From positions 1 through 42,071 of the forward strand of contig NZ_WTLB01000038.1 in the NCBI RefSeq assembly GCF_011378855.1: DNA of 42,071 nt, written 5' to 3'. The first letter of the stretch is position 1. Each line of letters begins with the position of its first letter. The position numbers were made by a program, and so were the translations under genes. The stretch comes from Pseudoalteromonas sp. Z1A8. Lineage in GTDB: Bacteria > Pseudomonadota > Gammaproteobacteria > Enterobacterales > Alteromonadaceae. The notes beneath the pieces were generated by a model. That model did no database searches, was not told where the DNA came from, and saw only the letters and a list, made by a program, of their open reading frames with translations. Positions 26,178-35,932 of this stretch are shown one piece after another.

Positions 26178-27155
26178 AAATGTATCAATATCTTCGCGCG
26201 TAATATCTAAATGCGTTACTAGCCTAAGCTGCTTGCTTGGGCTAAATAATATACCTTGTTGTTTAAGCGCCTCAGCAATTTCTTCAATATTTATACTACT
26301 AGTGTACGTTGCATAAACCATATTAGTGGTGTTGCTCATATCAACAGTAAAACCACTTATCTCACTTAATTTTTGAGCCAAATAACGTGCATTTGCATGA
26401 TCGTCTTTTAAGCGATTTACATTGTGCTCAAGTGCGTACTGCCCAGCGGCTGCAAGCATTCCGGCTTGGCGCATACCGCCACCAAGTACTTTTCTCCATC
26501 GTCTTGCTTTATTAATAAGTGCTGGTGAACCTAATAATAAAGAGCCAACGGGTGCACCCAAACCTTTAGATAAACAAATAGAAACTGAGTCAAAGTGTTT
26601 TGTAATCTCAGTTATATCAACATTTAGCTCAACAGCGGCATTAAATGCACGCGCGCCGTCTAAGTGCAGCGCTAAATTATGCGTATTAACAAAGTCGCGA
26701 GCTTGGGCTAAGTATTCAAGCGGGAGTACTTTTCCGCCAATGGTGTTTTCGAGGCTAAGTAATCGTGTTTTTGCAAAATGGCAATCGTCTGGTTTTATAG
26801 CCGCCGCTATTTTACTAAAAGGGATGCTGCCATCAGCTTCGTTTTCGATAGGTTGAGGTTGAACAGATCCTAAAACGGCTGCGCCTCCGCCCTCAAATTT
26901 ATAGTTATGCGCATTTTGGCCACAAATGTATTCATCACCTCGCTCACAGTGCGCCATTAACGCAAGTAAGTTGGCTTGTGTACCTGAGCTACAATAAAGT
27001 GCGGCTTTAAAGTTAAAACGCTTACACGCATAGGCTTCTAGTTGGTTAACGCTTTCATCATCACCATATACATCGTCACCAACCGGTGCGCTGTACATAA
27101 CATCGCGCATTGTGTTTGTTGGTTTTGTAACTGTATCAGAGCGAAAATCTATCAT
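26151..27155 (-). CDS. ltaE: Low-specificity L-threonine aldolase
   Basis: PLP enzyme of 334 residues that cleaves L-threonine and allo-threonine to glycine and acetaldehyde. The N-terminal [12 protein letters not shown], the GDDVYGDD motif, [13 protein letters not shown] and the PLP-lysine motif [14 protein letters not shown] are characteristic. The frame runs 45 codons further upstream, but that part is unlike the family and the ATG at 27155 has AAGGATAAGG before it. It is transcribed leftward, 40 bases after the rlmF stop, so the two may share an mRNA. Its 3' end overlaps tdk by 27 bases. Confidence 0.95.
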   Translation of the reverse strand: MIDFRSDTVTKPTNTMRDVMYSAPVGDDVYGDDESVNQLEAYACKRFNFKAALYCSSGTQANLLALMAHCERGDEYICGQNAHNYKFEGGGAAVLGSVQPQPIENEADGSIPFSKIAAAIKPDDCHFAKTRLLSLENTIGGKVLPLEYLAQARDFVNTHNLALHLDGARAFNAAVELNVDITEITKHFDSVSICLSKGLGAPVGSLLLGSPALINKARRWRKVLGGGMRQAGMLAAAGQYALEHNVNRLKDDHANARYLAQKLSEISGFTVDMSNTTNMVYATYTSSINIEEIAEALKQQGILFSPSKQLRLVTHLDITREDIDTFLNALSAHI

Positions 27156-27195
27156 GATTGCCTTATCCTTTTTATTGTTTTTAATAAAATTGGTA

Positions 27196-28128
27196 CTAAG
27201 CCAGCTCGCTACAAATTTGTTCACGAGTTTCTTTATCAAAGTAAGTCCATGCAATAAAGCGGCTGATTTTTTGACCTTGTGCCATATCAACTATTTTATA
27301 TTGTGCTATTGGATGAGCTTTTAATACTTCCTCAAGGGATGCAATATTGTCTTTTTTAGAGACTAACGACGTAAACCACAGTACTTGCTCTGCAAAGTCT
27401 TCGCTCTCTTTAATCATGTTAGAGATAAACTGAACTTCACCACCTTCACACCATAATTCATTATTATGACCACCAAAATTAAGTGCGCTACTGGGTGTTT
27501 TTCCTAAGTTTTTCCATTTACGTTCACTGCCTTTAGTCGCTTCTTCTTCACTGGCATGAAACGGAGGATTACAAAGTGTTAAATGAAATAAATCTTTTTG
27601 ATTTACAACGCCTTTAAAAATATGTGATGCGTTTTTTTGTTGTTTTAGGGTTATTTTTAAACCATTAAACTGCGCAATTTGCTTTGCTATTTTTACCGAA
27701 GCTGCATCAATATCAGTCCCTGTAAAATGCCACTTATATTCACTTGTGCCCGTAAGTGGATAAACTAAGTTAGCGCCAGTGCCAATATCAAGCACTTTAA
27801 TTTGCTTACCTAAAGGTATTTGTTGTTGATTATCGTCACTTAATAAATCGGCTAAGTAATGAATGTAGTCAACACGCCCTGGTATAGGTGGGCATAAATT
27901 ATGCTCAGGAATATCCCAAAAATTAATATTGTAGTGCGCTTTTAAAAGCGCCTGATTAAGTGTTTTTACCGCTTTGTTGTCACTAAAATCAATGCTTTTA
28001 GTGCCTGCAGGTGTGGTTATAACAAAAGGCAGTAGAGCAGGGTGCTCTGTTGTTAATAAATCGAAGTCGTATCCATTTTTATGTAGGTTACGAGGATGTA
28101 ATTTTGAACGTGTATTATTTTCTTTCAT
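27196..28128 (-). CDS. rlmF: 23S rRNA (adenine-1618-N6)-methyltransferase
   Basis: SAM-dependent rRNA methyltransferase of 310 residues. The N-terminal [14 protein letters not shown], the SAM-binding [14 protein letters not shown] and the catalytic NPPFH near residue 188 identify RlmF, which methylates A1618 of 23S rRNA. The following KWKNLG...LNFGG stretch also fits. Length is normal. There is no strong Shine-Dalgarno. It is divergent from the alpha/beta hydrolase and upstream of ltaE on the same strand. Confidence 0.95.
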   Translation of the reverse strand: MKENNTRSKLHPRNLHKNGYDFDLLTTEHPALLPFVITTPAGTKSIDFSDNKAVKTLNQALLKAHYNINFWDIPEHNLCPPIPGRVDYIHYLADLLSDDNQQQIPLGKQIKVLDIGTGANLVYPLTGTSEYKWHFTGTDIDAASVKIAKQIAQFNGLKITLKQQKNASHIFKGVVNQKDLFHLTLCNPPFHASEEEATKGSERKWKNLGKTPSSALNFGGHNNELWCEGGEVQFISNMIKESEDFAEQVLWFTSLVSKKDNIASLEEVLKAHPIAQYKIVDMAQGQKISRFIAWTYFDKETREQICSELA

Positions 28129-28256
28129 GGCTTCATTTTAACAACAGATATAATGTGGTGATTGTAACAAATGCAGGTGGGTAAAGTGCAGACATTTCCT
28201 TTGGTATATCGAATATTACTGGTAGGATGAGTTGAAAATAATAAAAAGGAACCGCA

Positions 28257-29168
28257 GTGGCCATTTCTCAGCAATCAATAATTATTACTTTAGCTGATCA
28301 ACAAACCCTCCATTTACGCCGTATTAGCGATGATAATCAGCAAGGGCCTGTTGTATTTTTTATGCATGGGGCTATAGAAAACGGTAAAATTTTTTACACG
28401 CACTCTAATAAAGGGCTCGCACCATTTTTAGCTGAGCATGGATATTGTTGTTATGTTGCTGATTTACGGGGCCGAGGTGATAGTAAACCGGTTATTTCAA
28501 GTGACGCTAAGTACGGGCAAACGGAGGCTATTTTAGAAGATATCCCTGCTTTTATTAATCAAATAGAGTTGATTGAAGGTAAAAAGCCCGATTATTGGGT
28601 CGCTCATTCTTGGGGCGGGGTATTAATGAATAGTGCGTTTGCACGTTTTCCTGAATATATTAACGATGTAAAAGCATGTGTGTATTTTGGCTCTAAACGC
28701 TCTTTATTTAATAACCATCCTCAAAAATTATTACAAGCCAATTTGATTTGGTACTTTATGGCGCCTTTGCTCGCTAAAAAACACGGTTATTTAAATGCAA
28801 AAGGCTATAAGTGGGGAAGCGATAACGAAACTCAAAAGTCGCATTATCAAAGTATGCAATGGGCTAAAAAGAAGCCATGGATAGACTCTGATGATCATTT
28901 TAATTATGCAAAAGCGCTAAACAGCCTGCATTTACCGCCAACGCTTCATATTGCTGCAGTAAAAGATAAAGCATTAGCACAGCCAATCGATATTCAAAAA
29001 TTTATGGACGAATCTGGGCCTGGCATTCAAAAAATGCAAATTTACGGTCGTAAACACGGACATAATTTTGATTACGACCATATTAATATGCTTACCCACC
29101 CAAGTGCGCGTGACGATCAATTTATAGATTTACTTAATTGGTTTAAAGCGCATTCTAATTCTCATTAA
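28257..29168 (+). CDS. Alpha/beta hydrolase
   Basis: Serine hydrolase of 303 residues. The oxyanion region is HG (37-38). The nucleophile S118 is in the elbow AHSWGG, with Ala where Gly is usual. An Asp is available in AAVKDKALA, and the His in RKHGHNF or DYDHINML. There is no signal peptide, so it is likely cytoplasmic; the substrate is unknown (esterase, lipase or thioesterase). The start is GTG, chosen for AAAAAGGA six bases upstream. Its 3' end overlaps the convergent sulfotransferase gene by 14 bases. Confidence 0.85.
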   Translation: MAISQQSIIITLADQQTLHLRRISDDNQQGPVVFFMHGAIENGKIFYTHSNKGLAPFLAEHGYCCYVADLRGRGDSKPVISSDAKYGQTEAILEDIPAFINQIELIEGKKPDYWVAHSWGGVLMNSAFARFPEYINDVKACVYFGSKRSLFNNHPQKLLQANLIWYFMAPLLAKKHGYLNAKGYKWGSDNETQKSHYQSMQWAKKKPWIDSDDHFNYAKALNSLHLPPTLHIAAVKDKALAQPIDIQKFMDESGPGIQKMQIYGRKHGHNFDYDHINMLTHPSARDDQFIDLLNWFKAHSNSH

Positions 29169-30588
29169 GTAACTTTAGAAGAGGTGTTTTGTAGCGCTCC
29201 CACTTAGCGATTGCGGCGTTATTAATAGGTTGGCGAATAGCATGCTTACTCAACGTGGTTACTGGTTTTTTATGCTTATAAAACGCTAAACAGCGCTCTT
29301 CAAAATGGCAGTTTAAAAAACCAAGTAACTGCGTTAGCTGCTCTTTTGGGTTACTCACTAAATCTTCGTAACTGACATCATAAATTGGCATATCGTTGAA
29401 GGAGTGCCAATGGCTCATCAGTTTTTCATACACACTATAGTAAAGCTTAAACTCAGGTAGTGAGCAAAAGTAAGGTTCGTTTTCGGCAAAGTAATTAGTG
29501 AAAATAGAAAACGCGGTAGCATTAAAATCACGACTTAAATTTATAAATTTGGCATTTGGAAATAGGATATATATAAGCCCGAGCGACTGATAATTACTCG
29601 GCAGTTTATTTATTATAAAAGGCTTGATAGGCGATGCTGTTTTTAATGTTGTGATATAAAGCTCGCGGGCTTTTTTGATTAAGTCAGGCGTTAAATGCGC
29701 TAAACATTGCGGGTAAGTAACTCCTGTTTTTTGTTCAATAAAAGCAACCGCATTATTGCTAATACTCGTACTCTCCCCCAGGCTTGAAAACTGACTATGG
29801 CTTGCCAATATTTGCTCCAGGAGGGTAGAGCCACTACGAGGCATGCCAATAATAAATACAGGTGTAATATTACCTGTAAATTTTTTATCGGCAGAGGCAA
29901 TAAATTCCTCGGTGTTGTATTTTATTATTTCATCGTAAAAAGGGATTAAATCTTTAGTATTAAATTCACTTAATTTTCTTTGTAATTTATTCGCCAATAT
30001 AAAATAATTAAATGCTTGCTCGGTGTCCTCAAGTTTATCGTAACTGTTTGCTAATGCGTAGTAACACACCATTTTTAAACGTAAATTGCTCGTTTGAGTT
30101 AATAAGTGATGTAAATTACTTACATAATTATGTTCTTTATTAAAGCGACCTAACTGCACAAGTTCGAATAAAATATAGGCTGTTACAGGGTATACACCAA
30201 TGCTGAGTGCATGGGCAAAGGTTGTATGCGCTTTATCTAACTCGCCATGTGTTAAGTAGTGTTGAGCTAAGTAATAATGAGGCTCTGGGTTATGACTTGC
30301 TAATTTTTTTGCGTATTCAAGTACGGTTAACGCATCGTTTGGCGAATTAACACCGTTAAATGCATCAGCAAGGGCATGTAATGGCTCAAGCATATGAGGC
30401 ATGCGCTCACACGCTTTTTGGAGTAAGTATACGGCAGCGTCATAACGCTCTAGTCGTAGGGCAATTCTGCCTAAGCCAAATAAAGCTTCACCATTTTCGG
30501 GATTACTATTTAATAGCGTTTTAAAATGAAACTCAGCTTCTTTGAGTTTATTTTGTTGCAGTAGTTGGTTAGCTTTTTCAAGTAGCAT
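29155..30588 (-). CDS. TPR-sulfotransferase family protein
   Basis: Protein of 477 residues. The first 210 or so residues form about five tetratricopeptide repeats (for example NPENGEALFGLGRIALRLER). The second half is a sulfotransferase domain with the PAPS-binding loop PVFIIGMPRSGSTLLEQIL near 246-262 and a second cofactor motif FINLSRDFNATAFSIF, in which an Arg-Asp pair follows the Ser. Such fusions are common in marine gammaproteobacteria; acceptors are unknown and could be a polysaccharide or protein. The start codon is only four bases from the end of a MITE-like element, there is no Shine-Dalgarno, and the first TPR begins almost at residue 1, so the natural 5' end may have been altered. 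Confidence 0.85.
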   Translation of the reverse strand: MLLEKANQLLQQNKLKEAEFHFKTLLNSNPENGEALFGLGRIALRLERYDAAVYLLQKACERMPHMLEPLHALADAFNGVNSPNDALTVLEYAKKLASHNPEPHYYLAQHYLTHGELDKAHTTFAHALSIGVYPVTAYILFELVQLGRFNKEHNYVSNLHHLLTQTSNLRLKMVCYYALANSYDKLEDTEQAFNYFILANKLQRKLSEFNTKDLIPFYDEIIKYNTEEFIASADKKFTGNITPVFIIGMPRSGSTLLEQILASHSQFSSLGESTSISNNAVAFIEQKTGVTYPQCLAHLTPDLIKKARELYITTLKTASPIKPFIINKLPSNYQSLGLIYILFPNAKFINLSRDFNATAFSIFTNYFAENEPYFCSLPEFKLYYSVYEKLMSHWHSFNDMPIYDVSYEDLVSNPKEQLTQLLGFLNCHFEERCLAFYKHKKPVTTLSKHAIRQPINNAAIAKWERYKTPLLKLLNEN

Positions 30589-30592
30589 AGTT

Positions 30593-30754
30593 ATACCAAT
30601 TTTATTAAAAAAATAATCATTCTATCGCATTAAATAGCGTACTCACTGCGTTAAAAATTATTCATATAGAGCAACTATATACCATAGTTTTCGCCTTGTT
30701 ATTACGCTATTTTCTGAGCGCTATAATAGAACACTTATTCAATGCAATTGGTAT
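30593..30754. mobile_element. MITE-like non-coding element
   Basis: About 162 bases bounded by the terminal inverted repeats ATACCAATT (30593-30601) and AATTGGTAT (30746-30754). The two halves are also partly complementary inside: ATTCTAT and AATAGCG blocks on the left recur inverted on the right. There is no ORF. I could not fix a target-site duplication. It lies between the terminator of the TonB gene and the start codon of the sulfotransferase gene. No second copy was noticed in this window. Confidence 0.65.
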
Positions 30755-30788
30755 TGTTCATTATTATTTTTATTAACTATAAAATTAA

Positions 30789-30819
30789 AAAGGCGAAATG
30801 TCTTTAACATTTCGCCTTT
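30789..30819 (-). terminator. Rho-independent terminator of the TonB receptor gene
   Basis: 12-bp perfect stem (AAAGGCGAAATG at 30789-30800 and its complement at 30808-30819) with a 7-base loop. On the minus strand it ends CGCCTTTTTAATTTT, a good U-tract, 20 bases after the receptor stop. Confidence 0.93.
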
Positions 30820-30838
30820 GGTTCTTCATGAAAATAGT

Positions 30839-33421
30839 TTAAAAAGTATATGTTGCTTTAGCGTAGTAAAAGCCACCGTTAATACCAAATGGAGATGTTT
30901 CGTAATATTTACCACCCCAGTTATTATTTGGTGCGCCTGCGGCTTCTGCAAAATCAAGTTTTTCAGCATCTTGGTCAAACAAGTTTTGAGCGCCTACAGA
31001 AAAGCTAACTGATTCATTTAAGAAGTAAGTTACTTCAGCATCAATAGTGACTGCAGCATCTGCTGTTTTAGCTGTTGCATCATAATCAACGTGAACACCT
31101 TGGTATTCACCGTAGTAGTTTGCACGAGCAAATGCAGAAACTGATTCCCATTGTTGAGACAATGTGAACGTTGCACGATGATTAGGTAAGTCTTCTTCTA
31201 GGCGCTTAACTTTAAACGCACCGGTAATCTCACTAAATTGAGTTACTTCAGTATCATTCCAGTTATAAGCAAGGCTAAAAGTAGAGCTACCGCCCATTAG
31301 TTCAGCAGTATAGTTTGCGACTAAATCAATACCTTGAGTTGTTGTATCAAAGTCATTTGTAAAAAAGCTTACTTGAGCAAGACCTTGTACATTAGGCACG
31401 CCAGCCGCTGTAAGCGTATCTTTATCTGCTTGGCTTAAGTTGATTTTATCTGATTGGCTAATACGGTCATCAACTTGAATGTTGTAGTAATCAAGCGTTA
31501 AAAATAATTCGCCGATTGTGTATACAGCACCAAGCGTATAGCTTTGTGATTCTTCCGGCTCAAGCTCTGTACCACCTAATTGCACTGCAATTGGGTTTGT
31601 TGGTGGAAGAAGCGCTGAATCTTGTAATACGCCGCCGTCTAAATTTGTTTGTACATTACTTACGTTAGCTTGGCCAACCGTTGGTGCACGGAAACCGCTA
31701 CTTACAGAACCACGTATATTTAAATCTTCAGTTAAATGGTATTGAGCCATTACTTTATAGTTTGTTGTTGTACCAAAGCTGTCGTAGTCTTCAAAGCGAA
31801 GCGCTAAGCCCATTAAGAAGTCTTCAGTAAATGGTGCTTCAACATCAACATATGCTGCATAGTTACGACGAGAAAACTCACCAGCTTGTGATGGTTTAAA
31901 ACCTGGGAAGCCGTTAGAGCCAATACCAAAACCTTGTGCTGTTAAAGGGCCAGCTGTGTAAGATGCTTCATCACCAGAGATGATTGTGAATGTTTCTTCA
32001 TGCCATTCAAAACCACCGGCAATGTTTACATCATAAGCTAAACCAAAGTTGACACCCTTTGATAAATCAAAGTTAAAGTTTTTCTCTAGTTGCTCATATT
32101 TACCTGGGCTGAAATCACGTGGTGTATCTGCACCTAAAGAGGCATTAACCGTATCGTAAATAAAGTAACGTGATTCATTTAAACCCACAGTACCACTTAA
32201 GTCATAGTATGTATCTTTTAAGAAACCACCAGTGAATCGACCTTTAGTACCAATAGTTAAAGAAGTATCAGTAATGTTGCCGCCAAAGTTAGGTGTAAAA
32301 CCACCTGGAAGCATCTCATTAAAGGCAAAACAATCTGGGTTGTTTGCTACACCATTTATATAAGCAGGATCATCTAGTACGTTGCCATCTGTTATTGCAA
32401 TAGTAGGACAGTTAGCACTCATATCAGGTGTTGTGTCGGCAACGAGTAGTGTTTCACCACCATCATTTGAGTAAACACCAGAGCGTGTTTGTGGGTTACG
32501 GTAGTAAAAGCCGCCGCGTACATCGCGTTCTGAATAGTTACCAAACATATAAAATTCAGAGTCGTTTGTTAGCTCTAAACCTACATTACCAAAAATTGTA
32601 ATATCGTCGTTTACTTCTGGTGCGCCCCATACTTGTGCAAGAGAAGATACATCAGGAACACCGGCAGCTGAAAGTGCTGCGGCATCGGCACGTTGAACTG
32701 AACGGCTTGTTGCATCAGCTGTTTTATATTGAAAGCTTAAATTAGCAAAGCCATTATCGGTAAACGGTAAACCCACGTTACCCGACACTTGTGTTGTATC
32801 GCCGTCGCCTTCATAAAATTGACCATGGCGGATTTCTAATTTACCACCTTCTGAAGCGTCTTTTAGTTGGAAGTTCATTACACCCGCAATTGCATCAGAA
32901 CCATACTGTGCAGCTGCGCCATCACGAAGTACTTCTACTTGTTTAATAGCAATGCTTGGGATAACTGAAATGTCAGCGCCTTGTGCGCCATCGTTAATAC
33001 CACCGCCTAAAAATGCAATTACAGAAGCACGGTGACGGCGTTTGCCGTTTAAAAGAACCAATGTGCTGTCTGATGGTAAACCACGTAAGTTAGCTGGGCG
33101 AACAAGAGAGGCCGCATCACTAATAGGATTTTGATGTACGTTAAAAGATGGCACAGCACCTTTTAAAAGCTCAAGCATGTCGGTATTGCCTGATCTTTCT
33201 AATTCTTCGCCGCCAATAATATCGATTGGCACGGGTGAGTCACCTATTGAACGTGGAGCAGAGCGCGTACCTACTACGGCAATTTTCTCTACGTTTTTAT
33301 TTACTTTAGTTTGTTGTTGCTCGTCTGCTGCAATAGCAGAACCTGAAATAAACAACCCTGCAGTGGTTGTAGCTAAAGCAAATTTAATTGCTTGGTTTAG
33401 CGCATTACTTTTTAATTTCAT
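30839..33421 (-). CDS. TonB-dependent outer-membrane receptor, large type
   Basis: Outer-membrane receptor of 860 residues. It has a signal peptide cleaved near AIAA-DE (residue 32), a TonB-box-like VEKIAVVGTR, then a plug (about 50-185) with NLRGLPSDSTLVLLNGKR and VEVLRDGAAAQYGSDAIAGVMNFQLK, and a barrel ending in YAKATYTF. The plug insert SVIAFLGGGINDGAQGADIS is typical of a family abundant in Alteromonadales and Sphingomonads. The ligand is not predictable; iron complexes, oligosaccharides or peptides are all possible. GGGGA lies eight bases before the ATG. No clear Fur site is seen. It stands alone, with its own terminator. Confidence 0.92.
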   Translation of the reverse strand: MKLKSNALNQAIKFALATTTAGLFISGSAIAADEQQQTKVNKNVEKIAVVGTRSAPRSIGDSPVPIDIIGGEELERSGNTDMLELLKGAVPSFNVHQNPISDAASLVRPANLRGLPSDSTLVLLNGKRRHRASVIAFLGGGINDGAQGADISVIPSIAIKQVEVLRDGAAAQYGSDAIAGVMNFQLKDASEGGKLEIRHGQFYEGDGDTTQVSGNVGLPFTDNGFANLSFQYKTADATSRSVQRADAAALSAAGVPDVSSLAQVWGAPEVNDDITIFGNVGLELTNDSEFYMFGNYSERDVRGGFYYRNPQTRSGVYSNDGGETLLVADTTPDMSANCPTIAITDGNVLDDPAYINGVANNPDCFAFNEMLPGGFTPNFGGNITDTSLTIGTKGRFTGGFLKDTYYDLSGTVGLNESRYFIYDTVNASLGADTPRDFSPGKYEQLEKNFNFDLSKGVNFGLAYDVNIAGGFEWHEETFTIISGDEASYTAGPLTAQGFGIGSNGFPGFKPSQAGEFSRRNYAAYVDVEAPFTEDFLMGLALRFEDYDSFGTTTNYKVMAQYHLTEDLNIRGSVSSGFRAPTVGQANVSNVQTNLDGGVLQDSALLPPTNPIAVQLGGTELEPEESQSYTLGAVYTIGELFLTLDYYNIQVDDRISQSDKINLSQADKDTLTAAGVPNVQGLAQVSFFTNDFDTTTQGIDLVANYTAELMGGSSTFSLAYNWNDTEVTQFSEITGAFKVKRLEEDLPNHRATFTLSQQWESVSAFARANYYGEYQGVHVDYDATAKTADAAVTIDAEVTYFLNESVSFSVGAQNLFDQDAEKLDFAEAAGAPNNNWGGKYYETSPFGINGGFYYAKATYTF

Positions 33422-33731
33422 TCTAATTTTCCCCAGTTAGAATAATTCTTATCTTTGATGCTAATTTCACATCATTTATTTTTTACTTAATTTTTTGTTT
33501 CACATAAGTTTGAGGTTTTAGCTCAAAAGCCTAATCAATTAAGCTTACTTTTCGTGAAGTCCTATCTACAGACTATAGATAAAAAACAGGAAGGGCAATT
33601 ACTAATTAACTATTTGATAACAAAAAGATTCAATTTAAGAAAAAATGCAACAGTGGTGCAAAGTAAAGGCAAAATGAACTAAATAGGTGCAGATAGGGCT
33701 TTTTAGGGGAGTGTTAATGCGCTGGCAGTGT
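33422..33731. other. Intergenic region upstream of the large TonB receptor
   Basis: 310 bases without a gene. They must carry the leftward promoter of the receptor. A small palindrome TATCTA-CAGACTA-TAGATA lies near 33572-33590. TTAGAAT-A-ATTCTTA at about 33437-33451 is an imperfect 7-1-7 palindrome just above the Shine-Dalgarno, too far from the Fur consensus to call. Confidence 0.4.
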
Positions 33732-33902
33732 TTAAATGTTATTTATTTGTTTCTTTTTTGTGGAGGTTTCAATGTTTTGTTCGCATCGCCAAGCTGCTAA
33801 TTTTTCTTTGTATTCATCCCACACGCAGGGGCAGCAACTGCCTCCACCGCAGCATTCATCAGATTTTGGTTTTTCAGGTTTTTGCGGTAATTGGTTTGTC
33901 AT
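33732..33902 (-). CDS. Small Cys-rich protein, oxidoreductase-like domain (PF09791 type)
   Basis: ORF of 56 codons on the minus strand. After a Pro/Lys-rich lead (QKPEKPKS) it reads DECCGGGSCCPCVWDEYKEKLAAW, which closely matches the oxidoreductase-like N-terminal domain pattern CCGxxCxxCVWDxYxxEL found in small bacterial proteins and some eukaryotic ones. Cysteines are at 17, 18, 23, 24, 26 and 40, suggesting metal binding or redox chemistry. The coding sense is clear because the motif is preserved whereas the overlapping plus-strand frames look random. The function is not established. The Shine-Dalgarno is weak. It is divergent from the LETM1-like gene. Confidence 0.85.
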   Translation of the reverse strand: MTNQLPQKPEKPKSDECCGGGSCCPCVWDEYKEKLAAWRCEQNIETSTKKKQINNI

Positions 33903-34014
33903 ATTCAGTGTTGTTGTATGTATTTAATACTAATTTGGTGCAAAGGATAAGTTAAAGGATGTTGTAAGTAAATTATTCTTTGTGAACCCGTGCTGCTGTG
34001 TGAAAATAAAAGTT

Positions 34015-34437
34015 ATGCGATTATATAAAGTTATTCACCGTGCACCTTGGCGGGTAGTTAAAATTAGTAAGAAACGCCAACAGCTGCGTTTTCGTCGTGC
34101 TATGGTGGCGCTTAAAATTGCACTTGCGCAAGAAAAACAAGAAACCAAAGAGATGCTTTCTATTTATAGGCGCTATACCCAAGGCCAAACTAGTAAAGAA
34201 GAATTAAAACGCGCTAATGAACAGTTTGTTGATATTTTGAAAGGGTTAGGGCTCGGTGTGTTTGCAGTATTACCTTTTGCCCCGCTTACAATTCCTTTAG
34301 TTGTTAAATTAGGGAGTTTAGTGGGAGTTGATGTACTGCCAAGTTCGTTTAATATGAACAAATCTATTAAAGAACTTGATGCTAAAATAGATCAAGAAAA
34401 TCAAAAGCAAGAATCCAAAAATAGCTTAAAAAAGTAA
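34015..34437 (+). CDS. LETM1-like protein
   Basis: Protein of 140 residues. A basic, helical first half (RAPWRVVKISKKRQQLRFRRA) is followed by a hydrophobic segment GVFAVLPFAPLTIPLVVKLG (about 86-105) and GVDVLPSSF. This matches the core of the LETM1 family, best known from the mitochondrial cation/proton exchange protein. Bacterial relatives of this short form are known but uncharacterised. The tail is Lys/Gln-rich and helical. A GTG at 33982 would add 11 residues rich in Cys; ATG 34015 fits the family better, though neither has a clear Shine-Dalgarno. Confidence 0.72.
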   Translation: MRLYKVIHRAPWRVVKISKKRQQLRFRRAMVALKIALAQEKQETKEMLSIYRRYTQGQTSKEELKRANEQFVDILKGLGLGVFAVLPFAPLTIPLVVKLGSLVGVDVLPSSFNMNKSIKELDAKIDQENQKQESKNSLKK

Positions 34438-34512
34438 CTAAAATCCCTTCAAATTAGCGATACCTTTTAGGTGCGCTTATTGATATGCTCTTAAGTACCA
34501 TTTTTATATTAT

Positions 34513-35889
34513 ATGAGCTTTTTAATGAGTGCATTACTACGTCATACATCTTCTGGTATTCCTTTATCTTTTATTCTTAAAAACGAATTATCTGACTGGC
34601 AAGCACAGCAGCCTGCATTTATACAAAATTGGTTAACTAATACAGGTTTTGAAAAGCAAGGTGTTGCTTTAATCCCTGATGCTAAAACGGGCGAGTTAAG
34701 CCACGTATTTTGTTTAATGCAAAGTAGCGATGATTTTTGGGCTGCGGGTAACTTAGCAAATACACTGCCTACTGGTACTTATCAAATTCAAGGCGAGAGC
34801 GCTTTTGTAGAGCAAGTTGCTTTAGGGTTTGTGCTTGGTGGTTATGAATTTAGTGAATACAAAGAAAAACCAACAGCAAAAGCGCAATTAGCCATTAGCG
34901 ATAAAGCGTTGTTTGAGCGTATTAGCCAACAAGCTGATGCCATTACACTTGCGCGTGATTTAGTTAATACGCCAGCGGTAGATATGATGCCGCAACATTT
35001 ATCGCAAGTAATGGAAGATTTAGCTGCAACTTACAATGGCGAATTTTCACAGTGGATTGGCGATGAGTTACTAGAGCAAAACTACCCGACTATTCACATG
35101 GTGGGTCGTGCAAGCGAAAATAAACCGCGTTTACTTGATTTAAAATGGGGCGCGACAGATGCTCCATTAATTACACTAGTAGGTAAGGGCGTATGTTTTG
35201 ACTCAGGCGGACTTGATTTAAAACCAAGCTCTGGCATGCGTAACATGAAAAAAGACATGGGCGGCGCAGCACATGTTATTGCACTAGCACAACTTATTAT
35301 GGCAGCTAACTTACCAATTAGATTACGAGTGCTTGTACCTGCTGTTGAAAATGCAGTATCGCGTAATGCATTTCGCCCAGGCGATGTAATTAAAACCCGC
35401 AAAGGCATTATGGTTGAAATTGATAATACCGACGCTGAAGGGCGCTTAGTCTTGTGTGATGCGCTAAGTGAAGCACAAAACGATAACCCTGAACTAATTA
35501 TTGATTTTGCTACTCTTACGGGCGCATGTCGTGTTGCATTAGGCACAGAGCTTCCGGGCTTTTTCTCAACAGAGCGCGATGTAGCAAACGGTATTATTGA
35601 TGCAGGTTTAAGTGTACACGACCCTGTTTGGCAACTTCCGTTGTTTGAGCAATACAAAAGCTTACTAAAAAGCGATGTAGCCGATATGGCTAACTGTGCA
35701 AGCACACCATTTGGTGGTGCTATTACTGCAGCGCTTTACTTAAAAGAATTTATTGAACCAACAACACCATGGGTACACTTTGATGTAATGGCATGGAACT
35801 TACGTGCTTTACCAGGTCGCCCAACAGGTGGCGAGGCATTAGGTATTCGTGCAGTGTTTACTTACTTACAAAACCGTTTTAATAAGTAA
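34513..35889 (+). CDS. M17 leucyl aminopeptidase family protein
   Basis: Cytoplasmic metallo-aminopeptidase of 458 residues. The C-terminal catalytic domain (about 155-455) shows VGKGVCFDSGGLDLKPS with a metal-binding Lys and Asp, MKKDMGGAAHV with the second Asp, and the family signature NTDAEGRL, together supplying the two-zinc site and catalytic Lys/Arg. The N-terminal domain is shorter and more divergent than in E. coli PepA, which fits the PepB-like or general M17 group that trims N-terminal residues in peptide turnover. A second ATG four codons on is possible. It is a single gene. Confidence 0.94.
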   Translation: MSFLMSALLRHTSSGIPLSFILKNELSDWQAQQPAFIQNWLTNTGFEKQGVALIPDAKTGELSHVFCLMQSSDDFWAAGNLANTLPTGTYQIQGESAFVEQVALGFVLGGYEFSEYKEKPTAKAQLAISDKALFERISQQADAITLARDLVNTPAVDMMPQHLSQVMEDLAATYNGEFSQWIGDELLEQNYPTIHMVGRASENKPRLLDLKWGATDAPLITLVGKGVCFDSGGLDLKPSSGMRNMKKDMGGAAHVIALAQLIMAANLPIRLRVLVPAVENAVSRNAFRPGDVIKTRKGIMVEIDNTDAEGRLVLCDALSEAQNDNPELIIDFATLTGACRVALGTELPGFFSTERDVANGIIDAGLSVHDPVWQLPLFEQYKSLLKSDVADMANCASTPFGGAITAALYLKEFIEPTTPWVHFDVMAWNLRALPGRPTGGEALGIRAVFTYLQNRFNK

Positions 35890-35932
35890 GTTTTTGATTC
35901 TATAGTAAGTGAATAACTTGAGCTTATGAGTG

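Noticed and set aside
27156..27290. 45-codon N-terminal extension of threonine aldolase
   Set aside because: Family proteins begin at MIDFRSDT, and a strong Shine-Dalgarno precedes that ATG.
33437..33451. Fur box before the large TonB receptor
   Set aside because: It is an imperfect palindrome with about half the consensus bases, overlapping the ribosome site; too weak.
35094..35705. 203-codon antisense ORF inside the M17 aminopeptidase gene
   Set aside because: It is a shadow of a strongly conserved enzyme gene, Ser- and Ala-rich without motif.
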